A stretch of 64,000 nucleotides of DNA from Welwitschia mirabilis (lineage: Eukaryota; Gnetophyta; Gnetopsida; Welwitschiales). The stretch covers positions 104,388,317 to 104,452,316 of the forward strand of contig JBOZIK010000001.1 in assembly GCA_051453625.1 (NCBI GenBank), written 5' to 3'. The notes below the pieces were generated by a model, which was not told the origin of the DNA, did no database searches, and saw only the letters and a program-made list of their open reading frames with translations. A program made the position numbers and the translations under genes. Shown one piece after another: positions 43,781 to 54,431 of the stretch. The stretch's first letter is position 1. Every line of letters begins with the position of its first letter.

Positions 43781-46346
43781 ATTTTTTAAAAAAAATAATA
43801 AATAAGCTTTATTTTAAAGTGAATGCTTATTAATATTTATGATGCAATGACAAAATGTTTGAACCCATTATATTTGCATATTTTTTATAAACTTAATAAA
43901 CTAATTTTTTTTATCTTAGTACTTTATTATAGTAAAATATCCTTTTAATTCATGTTATTTCTCTTTTAATTAATGTCATTTTGGATTGTGCAAACTCGAT
44001 GACACTATAATTATACATCATAATTTAACACCATCTATAGTGTAAGCAACCTGATTNNNNNNNNNNNNNNNNNNNNNNNNNNNNNNNNNNNNNNNNNNNN
44101 NNNNNNNNNNNNNNNNNNNNNNNNNNNNNNNNNNNNNNNNNNNNNNNNNNNNNNNNNNNNNNNNNNNNNNNNNNNNNNNNNNNNNNNNNNNNNNNNNNNN
44201 NNNNNNNNNNNNNNNNNNNNNNNNNNNNNNNNNNNNNNNNNNNNNNNNNNNNNNNNNNNNNNNNNNNNNNNNNNNNNTATATTCTAACACCAATTATCAT
44301 TCCCCTCTTGTGAACAAGAATTGTGTAAACCAAATGCAAATTTCCTTTCTAAGATTGTATTAAAGGTTATATTCTCTCATATTTTAGAGCTCCTAAATAT
44401 CAATGTATGTCTAATGGATTATTTCTTCTTTGACCTTCTGAATTTACTAGTGTGCTTTTGGAAAGAAATTTGGCAAAACTTTGCATACAATATATTTAAA
44501 AAATATGAGGCATTGTGAATCTTAATCTATAAAAGTTTAGTATACTAATGTAATAAATGACTTTGAATAGAACTATTTAAGTTATATTCAAGAAATCATT
44601 ATATAAAAATGTTTTTCATGTGATTTAGCAAATGAAATATTATGTAGTAAGAACTTCATGTTATCTGAATACAAAAACTTGTGAAACATTAACAATGTTA
44701 TGTAGTATAAAAGTGCTCTTCTTTCATGAGTGTTGTTACTTGAGAACTTTTCTTCAAAGGGTTTAATACCAATCAAAGCATGATTTTTTGATATATTTTT
44801 CAAATAATATAAGTTAACAATCGTTAATTCCTTGAAGAATGTGATGTGATTTATAAGTAACCTCGGATAAGCAGTAATAAAATAGAAATCCTTAGTATAA
44901 CACCATGTCTAACACATAAACATATTAGTATTTCTTCAAAAAATTTATGAGGTTAAAAATGTTGAAAAATCAACTAAACATTACAACCAATAATATTCAA
45001 TTCTAATGCTAACAATATGTATAAAACACTTAAAAAAAAAAGAACAAGCACTAAGTAAGAAAGCTAAAACGATGTAAAGAGGAATTCATGAAAGACAAAA
45101 ATGCCTACCTTCTTCCTTAAAAGACTTTAGGGAATCCCATTCAAAAATATGCCAAATATTGAAATCCTCAGTATAAATCCTCAATCCAAAAGACCTCATA
45201 ATAAGTAAAAGATTGAGAGAAGATGAAGAAATGACATCAATGACAAAATAAGTGCATCACCTGAACTTGAGTGACACAAAAAGGTATAGTACTTTATGTT
45301 TTATTCTGGATATATTCTTGTAGAATGGCCCAATCATTGAATGAGCTTATGATTGTGAAAGCAAGGCATCAAAGCACTACAACATGAATTTTTTTTATTG
45401 GATATGCCTAACCTTGCTACACGGTAAAAAACTTAATCACATGGGAGATGTAATGGGAGGATTTTATTTTAGTTTTTCTATTCATAAGCTTTTTTTCCTC
45501 ACGTTATTGAAAAGGGAGTCACTTCTTTCATATTTTTTAAAGCTTTTAAAATCAACAGTAATCTAACTTTGAGTCTTATAAATAACTGAGATAAGACAAA
45601 TTAGAGAGTCAAAGAATGTAAACAGAAATGAAATAAGATAAATCATAGTAACTAATAATCATAAATCACGAGAGAGCCACAAGAATTGGTGAAGATGTAG
45701 CTCCTCATGTGGAATCTCCGAATTGTACATAATTTTACTACTAAATTGAGCTTGCGAACTTAAAAATCTCTTCTATTTCTGAAAAATGAACAAAGAAAAC
45801 TTAGCATCATAGATAAGTATGATCTTAAATGTTGTTTTCAAAATGTTATTTTGATTTCTACTAAAGAAGATGTGTCTAAGAAGCGATAAGCATGTTAGGC
45901 TAATTCTAGATAAAGGAAGAGATAGCCTTTAAAGATAACATACATTTTATTCTTTCATGCCAAAACGAAGTGAATTCCATGAAAGAATTAGAAATCCCTT
46001 GTTCCCCCTCCTGTTAGCTGTACTTTTTAGCCTTTTTGTTTTTTATCAATTTTTTTTTTTTAATTTCTAGTCCTGTGGACTTTTTTCCTTAATCTTTCTC
46101 GATTTATAATCTTGTAAACTTCTTCCCTCAATCTTGGGCATCTATATAGTTCCAACAGAAATACAACATTCATAGAAATTTACTATTAAGAATGGAAATC
46201 CTCTCATGAATTTTTCAAGTGCCTTTGCAAAGTTGGAAATGCACATTGATTTCTATGGCATATACTTCAATGGGTGACATGGAAATCTAGAGTATTATGA
46301 TATGCTTTGCATTAATTAAATTATCCAATGCTGATTTGTAATGACC
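43781..46346. other. AT-rich DNA with a 221-N gap; no gene recognised
   Basis: The gap is 44057-44277. Open frames crossing N are not usable, and the others (44321-44518, 44588-44803, 45384-45566) show no domain. It belongs to the insert that separates gypsy protease from gypsy RT. Confidence 0.4.
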
Positions 46347-46547
46347 TTAAAAGATTATTCTTTGACTATGATTCATCATTTCTACTTGGTACTTTTTACA
46401 ATTTATAAATCCTTTATTTTGTATTAACCAATTCATACCTAAAACAATGTAATATTTTTCTAAGTTAATGACAATTGGTTGTATCTGAAAATCACCCCTA
46501 CTTATGAATAGAATACAATTTTGGATCTGCTGATTAACCTTAGACAT
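46347..46547 (-). pseudogene. Ty3/gypsy protease fragment
   Basis: The minus-strand frame contains IQPIVINLEKYYIVLGMNWLIQNKGFINCKKYQV, matching the second half of gypsy retropepsin (LxxxDVILGMDWLxxxxxxIDCxxKxV). The active-site D-S/T-G-A should lie just above, where a 10-N gap (46579-46588) and decay hide it. It lies between gag (47380) and the displaced RT (38880) in the correct order for one element. Confidence 0.72.
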
Positions 46548-47379
46548 GGATCAATTTACTAGCTCTATGCATTCCTCANNNNNNNNNNACAACATAATTT
46601 TTCTCTTGTAATAATCCTAGGAGATACGAAGCAATGATCTTCTTCACAATTAAATAAAATAATTACTTCTTTATTATTAAGTAAATTCTTACCTTGCTCA
46701 AAATCATCTTATTGATTGAGAAATGCTTTTTGATCTTTAAGGATTTTTTAGTTGTTATATGGAAGGGTTTTTGTTTTCATTATGTAATGAACATTCTTTG
46801 CCTTTATAATTTTCCTTATACTAAAAGCATCTATCTCCATTATTATACTAGTTCTATTATTAATACTGACTAGGAATTTACTGAAACTTAGATCTCTAAG
46901 GTTGATTATTTGCATGGCTTTGGCTAGAAACATTTCAATTTCTTTTGAATGTAGCCTACTTAGGTTAATTAAAATTCCTATTTTTGCTATAACTACTACT
47001 GACGTTATTTTTGCTGAAGTGCCAATTCTTATACTAATAAGACATTTGAGATCAATTTTTCTTAAGGATATATCCCTATGGAGGAAATTTTCTTATTATT
47101 TTCTTATTGTCTCTGCCAGTTTTACTCTGCTATCTTTGCCTTTTCTATATCCTTGCTATATTCTTAAGTTGAAACATGAATACTTTAACAGCAATAAAAA
47201 GATGAATACTATCCATTAAGATATTTAGTTTACCTTCTTTATTTTGATGCATATGTGACACGTATCTCAATAACTTTACAAATTTGAACTTATGATATGC
47301 TGTTGTAACATAGGGGCTTATCTTAAATTATAGAATTTCATAACCTTTTGGTAAATATAGAACTTGTTAATATATCTCT
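46548..47379 (-). other. Decayed gypsy gag C-terminus to protease region
   Basis: By position it should encode the gag zinc knuckle and linker, but no CCHC motif was found. The plus-strand frame 46902-47219 and minus-strand frame 46748-46933 have no recognised motif. Confidence 0.4.
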
Positions 47380-47740
47380 CCTTAAAGATGTGCTCAAATT
47401 TCCTCTATAAAAGTTCTATATCTCCTAACTTGGTCATTTCTATTTTCTACCATAGGTTAGCTTCTCCTTATAACATATAAATAGTTAAAGAATCCTTTTC
47501 ATATTCATCGCATCCTAAGGTACCTACAACCTTTCAACATCACTTAGCCATGCGTTTTCTTCCTTAGATTAATTAATACCATTATTTATTTTTGGGTTTT
47601 TCAACTTGATTTACTATTTGTGATAAAAACTGTATGAAGGTACTCATTAATGCTTCTGGATTAAGATTGAATGGGGTTTGATTTTCATGAATAGTATGCT
47701 AACTCTCTTGTAAATTTTCTTAATGTTGATTAATTGGTGC
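47380..47740 (-). pseudogene. gag: Ty3/gypsy gag fragment, copy 2
   Basis: It aligns at the DNA level with 31700-32130, including the stretch complementary to the AWLSDV-like motif and the block encoding the W-x-x-F region, but has more stops. With the leader at 47741-48709 it forms the 5' internal part of the gypsy whose primer site and 5' LTR lie beyond Copia-2. Confidence 0.7.
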
Positions 47741-48709
47741 AAACCTAACGATGATGATACATCTGAAAGAAGTATAAATTTTGATGAGATTACATTTGAA
47801 AATAGGATAGATATTATTAAATCTTCACTTAGAAATATGTTTATAATCTTAGGAAGAATATGGTTATCTTTATGAGGTGATTAGTCCTTATTTATAACTT
47901 AAAGTATATAATCAAGTCTATCCCCTTTCTTTATTTTTAATAAGAAAGGTTTGTAAGTTATGATTATGGGTTTTCACTTTAAGGTTATGTAGCCACGTAA
48001 TTTAGGATTCCAAGAGTATCTAATTATAAGGTATTATTTTATGTATTTATATTTTTTATAAAATGTTAAGCCCTTTAAGAAATCACATAATGTTATTGTC
48101 TTAAATTCTTATGATAATTGCAATTTTCCGAGTAATTATCACCTATAGCTATAAGATAGTAGAGTCTTTAATAACATAAATTAATTATTCTTCTTAGTTG
48201 ATTTAGGAATTTAGAATTACTATAAATATGATTAACATAATGATCACCTAGGTTTTGGGATTATACTTAACCTTATAAATACTTTGAAACTATCCCAAAT
48301 ATAATCAACTTCTAGGATTATTAAGGTACTAATATTATCATTAATGTAATCTTTATAATTATTGGAATTAACATAAATGTAATTTAATATATATTTAAGA
48401 AGTAGGAATATTATAAGTATACTCAAATTCATAACTATTAGAAGATATAATTAAATTCATGCTTATCTAGGAGTTAGAGTTATTTTAAAACCTCGCATTA
48501 TTAAAAATATAATTGATTTTACTCATAGTTTAAGATTATTAAAGATATAATTAAGTTTATGCCTATTAGGAATTAAGGCTATTATGATTACAATTAACTT
48601 CATGATTATTAAGGATAAATACTATTAATGATATAATTGGATTTATACGCTTATAAATTTATAAGTTCTTAATATAAGTATTATTTAATTTTTAATCCCA
48701 TTATCATCA
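47741..48709 (-). other. Ty3/gypsy 5' leader, copy 2, split by Copia-2
   Basis: Non-coding; aligns with 32131-33152. It stops at CATCA (48705-48709), the Copia-2 target duplication, and resumes at 61652, 166 bases before the gypsy primer site. Confidence 0.75.
48705..48709. repeat. Target site duplication CATCA, left of Copia-2
   Basis: CATCA abuts the TGTTGA start of the left LTR and is repeated at 61647-61651 directly after the right LTR. Confidence 0.92.
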
Positions 48710-48784
48710 TGTTGAAAACCTATTGTCATTAATTAAATTAACAATTTTTTGTAGTTAGTCACTGTGTAGAGGTTTTCCAGATCT

Positions 48785-49385
48785 GGTGACCAATATACAT
48801 ATCTGAGCGACCGAATTATTAAGTAATGTAAACTACTTCAGGTTCAAGTGAAGACATTAAATTACAAGATGACCAGAATGCTAAATCAGAAAGAAGACCG
48901 GTTTCAGCATGGGCGATCATACATAATGCCTTAGGCAACCTAGCCTTAATTTCATAATAGACTGAGATAAACTCAGGCGACCTCTTATAAAAGTCAAGGG
49001 CAACCGCCTTATAATCTATAAAGTTCAGTCTCATAATAGTAAGGATAACCGAACAGTTAGTCAAGGGTGACCGCATGGCAATCTGCGAAAGTTCAGTCTC
49101 TTGACAGTAAGGGTGACCGAACAACTTAGTTAATGGCAATCGCATACTGCTCAGAATTTACCTTTACAAGGTCGACTAGTTTATCGAGTAAGGCAACCTA
49201 AATAAGGTCGACCGCCTATTTACATAAGAATGACTGAAAAGTTCATATGTTATATACTGAGAAATCTACATCAAACAAGGGCAACCAAACAAATGAACTT
49301 AGGGTAACCAAACATTACTGTTTGAATTTGTGATAGATCTGAATAAAACAAGGGTGACCAAAGTAAATAAATAAGGGTGACTGGA
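48785..49385 (+). repeat. Array of AGGGTGACCGA-like motifs in U3
   Basis: About nineteen degenerate copies of [AG]GG[GT][YC][GA]ACCG[AC] occur in 600 bases, including GAGCGACCGAA, AGGGTGACCGCA and AGGTCGACCGCC. The right LTR has the equivalent array at about 60465-61070. The core resembles the GTCGACYGG motif of Copia-1, although the rest of the two LTRs is unlike. Confidence 0.8.
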
Positions 49386-49427
49386 TACTAGAATAACTGA
49401 GATTATTTTACAATCAATCTTACATAT

Positions 49428-49435
49428 TATAAATA
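49428..49435 (+). promoter_or_regulatory. TATA box of Copia-2 5' LTR
   Basis: TATAAATA, preserved at 61102-61109 in the other LTR, lies just after the motif array. Confidence 0.65.
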
Positions 49436-49967
49436 TAACTGTTAAGTTTTTAATGATTCACTTTTCTTCTCTCAACAGTTATCTTATGTAGTTTCTCTAT
49501 TTAAATTTCCTTCCACTCAAATGGAAACTCACTTTTTTTTTAATAAAATGAAAATAAAAAGAAAACTATCACATCAATTACTTTTTGTATCTGAATGAAC
49601 TGTGAGTTCAGTTTTCTGTTTGAGTTCCTTATTGCATAATCTATTGTGAGAGCTTGTTTTACTATTTAGAAGCATATCTGTGCATTTGTTCATTTAGCTT
49701 ACTTTCTTTTTATTATGGTTGTGAATTAGCTCAAAAATCCTCTAATGATGGAATAGATGTATGGTGATCCTGAAAACTAGTCTTTGAGGTTAATATATGT
49801 CAGCTAGGAATAAGAGGTCTAAAGGACTAAAGAGTAGTGTCTATTCACCATTAAACTATCTTGCACTTGTGTTAGTACACTTGATTTTTATTTATTGATT
49901 TTAAAGAGGACAAATTTTAATACTAATAACTATTCATACCCTCTAGGGTCAATTCATAATTATCAAT

Positions 49968-49979
49968 TAGTATCAAAGC
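49968..49979 (+). promoter_or_regulatory. Primer binding site, initiator Met tRNA (two G-to-A changes)
   Basis: TAGTATCAAAGC, three bases from the LTR end, matches TGGTATCAGAGC with two G-to-A differences. An identical site lies at 52926-52937 in segment B. Confidence 0.85.
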
Positions 49980-50030
49980 AAGGTTGAGCAATAGATCCTA
50001 ACAGATCTCTACTCCAATCAACCCTAGAAA

Positions 50031-51420
50031 ATGAGTCAACCCTTGGAAGGAAATTCTGTCACAAGTCCTCCCTTCTTTGATGGAACCAACTATGATTATT
50101 TGAAGGTAAAAATAAGGGTCTTTATTCAATCCATTGACCTTGAGATATGGAAGTCTATCATTAATGACTATTATCTTCCTAATGTGTAGGATTCTATCAC
50201 CAAGCTAACTACTCTGAAGAGTAAAGACAAGTGAATACCTAAAGAAAAGTAGATGGGATCTTGTAATTTCAAAGGACTAAATTCCATATTCTATGCCATA
50301 GGTTCGGAATATTTTGAACAAGTAGTAAATTGCACCACAACAAAAGAAGCATGAGACATCTTACAGATAGCTCATAAAGGAACTAGCCTAGTAAAGCAAG
50401 CTAAGCTTCAAATGCTCATCACTGAGTTCGAAGATCTCAAGATGGAAGAAGATAAAGGTATAAATGATTTTTTTGCAAAACTAAGAGATATTGTTAAGTT
50501 TATATATGGCCTAGGTAAAATCATTGAGGAGTCAAGAGTAGTATGCAAAGCATTAAGATCCTTGCCTAAGAGATTTGAGTCCAAAGTAATGGCCATCAAA
50601 AAAAGCAAGGATCTAAATATCATGAAGATAGATGAACTCCAAGGAAGCCTTCACCCATTTGAACTAAAATTTAAAAAGTAAAAGAAGAAAAGTATAGCAT
50701 TAACAGTTTCTCATAAAAACCCCCATATCAAGGAAGGGTCTGATCAAGAACTAGATAGCAAAGATGAAGTGGTTGTTTTAGCTAGAAGATTCAAGCACTT
50801 CATTTAGCAAAGGTAACATGGAGGTCAATCTGAGAGACCACCAACAACGATATATCTAATGCTACTCCTATAAGGGTTTTGGTCACATATCAAGTGTCTA
50901 TCCAAACAATAAAAAAGATGATAAAAGAAAAGGGAAGAAAGTCTTATCAGCAACATGAGATGAAAAAGAAAGTAAGAGTGAATAGAACTCAGATTCAGAA
51001 TGAGGTGGAATTTCTTTTATAGCTTTTATATATGAAAAGGTACATTCCTCACCCACCATTGGTTCTTTTGATAATAATGATTCACTCAATGAAATAAAAG
51101 TGGAACTCTATATAGAATGTCAAAATTTGAATCTTAGAGTAAACAATCTTAAGAGAGAAAACAAAACTCTATTAGATAATCTAGAGTCTAGAAAAAGGGA
51201 AATTAGAGATTTAAAAAACAAACTTGATTCAAATTCATCACTTTCTAAAGGAACTTTGTCTAGTAAATATTATTCTAGTTTTTTCCATATTTATCATGTT
51301 TCTTATCTCAAAACCTTATCTATAGTAAAATTCAAATGCTCTTAAGCAAACATTATTTGCCATTATTGCAACAAAAAGGGTCATTTTAAGATTGATTGTA
51401 TTTTTCACAAAATTTGATTT
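50031..51420 (+). pseudogene. gag: Copia-2 segment A: gag (broken)
   Basis: The frame starts at ATG 50031 (MSQPLEGNS), with PPFFDGTNYDYLK as the copia gag N-terminus. Trp codons are replaced by stops at 50187 and 50352; at the latter, segment B keeps TGG (53310). The open part 50412-50681 holds the central gag helices (EDLKMEEDKGINDFFAKL, LPKRFESKVMAIK). The first zinc knuckle survives only as KGFGHIS near 50880. The coiled coil is at 51100-51290. The second CCHC knuckle is intact at 51358-51399 (CHYCNKKGHFKIDC). The architecture equals Copia-1. Confidence 0.85.
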
Positions 51421-52817
51421 TCACTCCATACTAGGTTCTAAGTTTATCTTCTCTCCAAAGTTTAATCAAAGTTCAAACAAAAACAAATGCATGAGGCGGA
51501 TTCCAAAGTTCTTAAACAAAATCCTATTAATTCAAATGGATTTTAAGAAACTAATCATTTTTGTTGGTATCTTGATAGTGATTTCTCTAGACATATGATA
51601 GGTAATAAGTCCAACTTCATCAAATTTAAGGAATATGATGGAGAAGAAGTGAGATTTCACAACAATGGAAGAGCTCGAATTAAAGGGATTAGAAGCATCA
51701 GTGGAGGTAATTTATCTAATATTCATAATGTGTTATTTATGAATGGATTAAAGCATAATCTATTAAGCATTAATCAAATTTGTAATAAGGTTATAAAGTA
51801 CCATTTGATAAAAATAACTGTACAGTAAAACATGTTAAAATAGATCAGTTATTACTTGTATCAACTAGACACGAAAATGTTTACTATGTAAATTAGTCAA
51901 GCAATTATATTTGTCTTTCGTCTCATGTTCAAGAAGACATTATCTGGCATTAAAGTTTAGGTTACATTAGCTTTAAAATTTTGAAAAAAATATGTTGTGA
52001 TAAAATTATTAGAGGTCTTTCAAAACTTTCTATCACTCACAAGGGCTTATGTGATGCTTGCCAAAAAGGAAAACAAACTAGAGCTTCTTATAAAAGAATT
52101 AGGAATATTACTACTAAAAAGTAGTTATATTTAATTCATATAGATTTGGTTAGTACTATTCAAACAGCAAGCTTATCTAGAAAAAGATATTTTTTAGTCA
52201 TGGTTGATGATCATCTTGATTTTCTTAGGTAGCCTTTCTTCATGCTAAATCTGATGCTTATGATAACTTTATTAGAATTTGTAAGAAACTCCAAACTGAA
52301 AAGGAATATGTAATAAAGAATATTTGAAGTGATCATGGTAGAGAGTTTGAAAATGAAAGATTCGAGTATTATTACAACTCAAATGGAATTGATCACAAAT
52401 TCTTAGCTCTAACACTCCTCAACAAAATTGGATAACTAAAATTCAAAAAACAAATACTATTAGATATGACAAGAGTTATGTTAAATGACAAAGATATTCC
52501 AAAAACATTTTGGGCTAAAGCAATGAACACAACATGCCATATTGAAAATAGAGTTTATTTAAGATTTGAAACTACTAAACTCCTTATGAACCCTAGAAAA
52601 GAAAGAAGCTAAATATATCTTATTTTAAAACCTTTGGAAGTAAGTGCTTCATCCTGAGAGATAAAGAAGATTTAGCTAAATTTAATTCTAAATATGATGA
52701 AGGAATTTTCCTGAGGTACTCTTAATCAAGTAGAGCTTATAGAGTGTTTGACAAATGTACTCTTCATATGGAAGAAACTATAAATGTGAAAATTCATGAT
52801 GTTCCTAATACCTCAAA
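51421..52817 (+). pseudogene. pol: Copia-2 segment A: protease and integrase (broken, ends at gap)
   Basis: Protease has WYLDSDFSRHM near 51565, with the Gly of the D-S-G active site changed to Asp. Integrase keeps LCDACQKGKQTRASYK near 52050, HIDLV near 52140 and DHGREFEN near 52335. The integrase C-terminal block RVFDKCTLHMEE lies at 52741-52776, and the segment stops at TACCTCAAA before the 100-N gap. This last 60 bases overlaps the start of segment C but is not identical to it. Confidence 0.82.
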
Positions 52818-52917
52818 NNNNNNNNNNNNNNNNNNNNNNNNNNNNNNNNNNNNNNNNNNNNNNNNNNNNNNNNNNNNNNNNNNNNNNNNNNNNNNNNNNN
52901 NNNNNNNNNNNNNNNNN
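52818..52917. other. Assembly gap, 100 N, between segments A and B
   Basis: Exactly 100 N. The sequence resumes with TTATCA, the last bases of the Copia-2 LTR, so an LTR may be hidden here. Confidence 0.95.
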
Positions 52918-54331
52918 TTATCAATTAGTATCAAAGCAAGGTTGAGCAATAGATCCTAACAGATCTTTACTCCAATCAACCCTAGAAAATGAGTCAGCCC
53001 TGAAAAGAAACTTCTGTCACAAGGCCTCCCTTCTTTGATGGAACCAAATATGATTATTGTAAGGCAAAAATAAGGGTCTTTATTCAGTTAATAGACCTTG
53101 AAATATGAGATTCTATTACTAATGGCTATTACCTTCTCACTGTGTAGGATCCTATAACCAAGTTAACTACTCTGAAGAGTAAGAACAAGTGGACATCTGA
53201 CAAAAAGTAAATAGCATCTTACAACTTTAAAGGATTGAATGCCACTTTCTATTTCATAGGTCCTAAAGATTTCAAAAGAGTAGTAAATAGCACCACTGCA
53301 AAAGAAGCATGGGATATCTTACAATCTGCTCATGAAGGAACTAGCCTACTAAAGCAGGCTAATCTTTAGATGCTTATCACTTAGTTTGAAGATCTCAAGA
53401 TGGAAGATGATCAAGGTATAAATGATTTTTTCACAAAACTAACAGATATTATTAATTCTATGTGTGGCTTAGGTGAAATTATCAAGGAATCAAGAGTAGT
53501 TTGTAAAGCTTTAAGATCTCTACTCAAAATATTCAAATCCAAAGTAACAGCCATTAAAGAAAGCAAAGACCTAAATATCATGAAGATGAATGAACTCCAA
53601 GGGAACCTTCACATATTTTAACTCAAGTTTGGAAAACAAAAGAAGACTGTGGCCTTGATAACTGCTTATGAAATCCTTGATATTAAGGATGGATTTGACC
53701 AAGAACCAGAAAGTAAAGATGAAGTGGCTCTTCTAGCCAGAAGATTCAGACGCTTCATGCAGTGATGTCAAAATGGAAGTCAATCTAGGAGACCATCAAG
53801 AATAAAAGAGGAAGGACGACGAGAGATCTAGTGCTATTTCTATAAGTGTTTTAGTCACATATCAAACAACAAAAAGAATGATAAAAGAAAAGAAAATAAA
53901 GTTCTATCAGCAACATAAAATGATGAAAAGAGTGACAGTGAATATAAATTAGGTTCAGAGCAAGGTGCAATCTCTATCANNNNNNNNNNNNNNNNNNNNN
54001 NNNNNNNNNNNNNNNNNNNNNNNNNNNNNNNNNNNNNNNNNNNNNNNNNNNNNNNNNNNNNNNNNNNNNNNNNNNNNNNAGAGCAAGGTGCAATCTCTAT
54101 CATGGCCTTTATAGATGAAAGGTATGTTCCTCACCCATCATAACTTCTGTTGTTAATAATGATTTGCTAAATAAAATAGAGATGGAACTTTATATGGATT
54201 ATCAAATCTAGCTCATAAAGTAAACAATCTGAGGAAAGAAAATAAAAATCTACAAGATAAGCTTAAGACTAGAGAAAATGAAATTAGAGAATTCACAAAT
54301 AATCTTTACTCAAATTACTCTCTACTTAAAG
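52918..54331 (+). pseudogene. gag: Copia-2 segment B: LTR end, primer site and gag (broken, gapped)
   Basis: It repeats the order of segment A from the last six LTR bases, through a second primer site at 52926-52937, a gag start near 52990, the open gag core 53400-53621 and a decayed first knuckle near 53850. It is clearly diverged from A by eye. The 100-N gap 53980-54079 is flanked by the same 23 bases on both sides, so the contigs overlap. The coiled-coil part follows to 54331. Confidence 0.82.
53980..54079. other. Assembly gap, 100 N, probably artefactual
   Basis: 53957-53979 and 54080-54102 are identical, so the two contig ends overlap and no bases need be missing. Confidence 0.85.
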
Positions 54332-54431
54332 NNNNNNNNNNNNNNNNNNNNNNNNNNNNNNNNNNNNNNNNNNNNNNNNNNNNNNNNNNNNNNNNNNNNN
54401 NNNNNNNNNNNNNNNNNNNNNNNNNNNNNNN
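54332..54431. other. Assembly gap, 100 N, likely under-sized
   Basis: In segment A the sequence between the equivalent flanks (about 51251 to 51538) is about 290 bases and includes the second zinc knuckle. So B probably lacks about 290 bases here. Confidence 0.75.

Larger units (their letters stand above)
48710..49965 (+). repeat. Copia-2 5' LTR
   Basis: 1256 bases. It begins TGTTGA and ends ATTATCA. It aligns with 60381-61646. U3 carries about nineteen variants of a motif like AGGGTGACCGA or GGGCGACCGA (about 48785-49385). TATAAATA is at 49428-49435. A 108-codon minus-strand frame inside (48819-49145) is an accident of the motif array. Confidence 0.92.

Noticed and set aside
44018-44339. 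Two minus-strand frames of 91 and 104 codons
   Set aside because: They are almost wholly N.
48819-49145. Minus-strand 108-codon frame in the Copia-2 LTR with internal repeats
   Set aside because: The repeated residues only reflect the DNA motif array, and no matching protein family is recognised.
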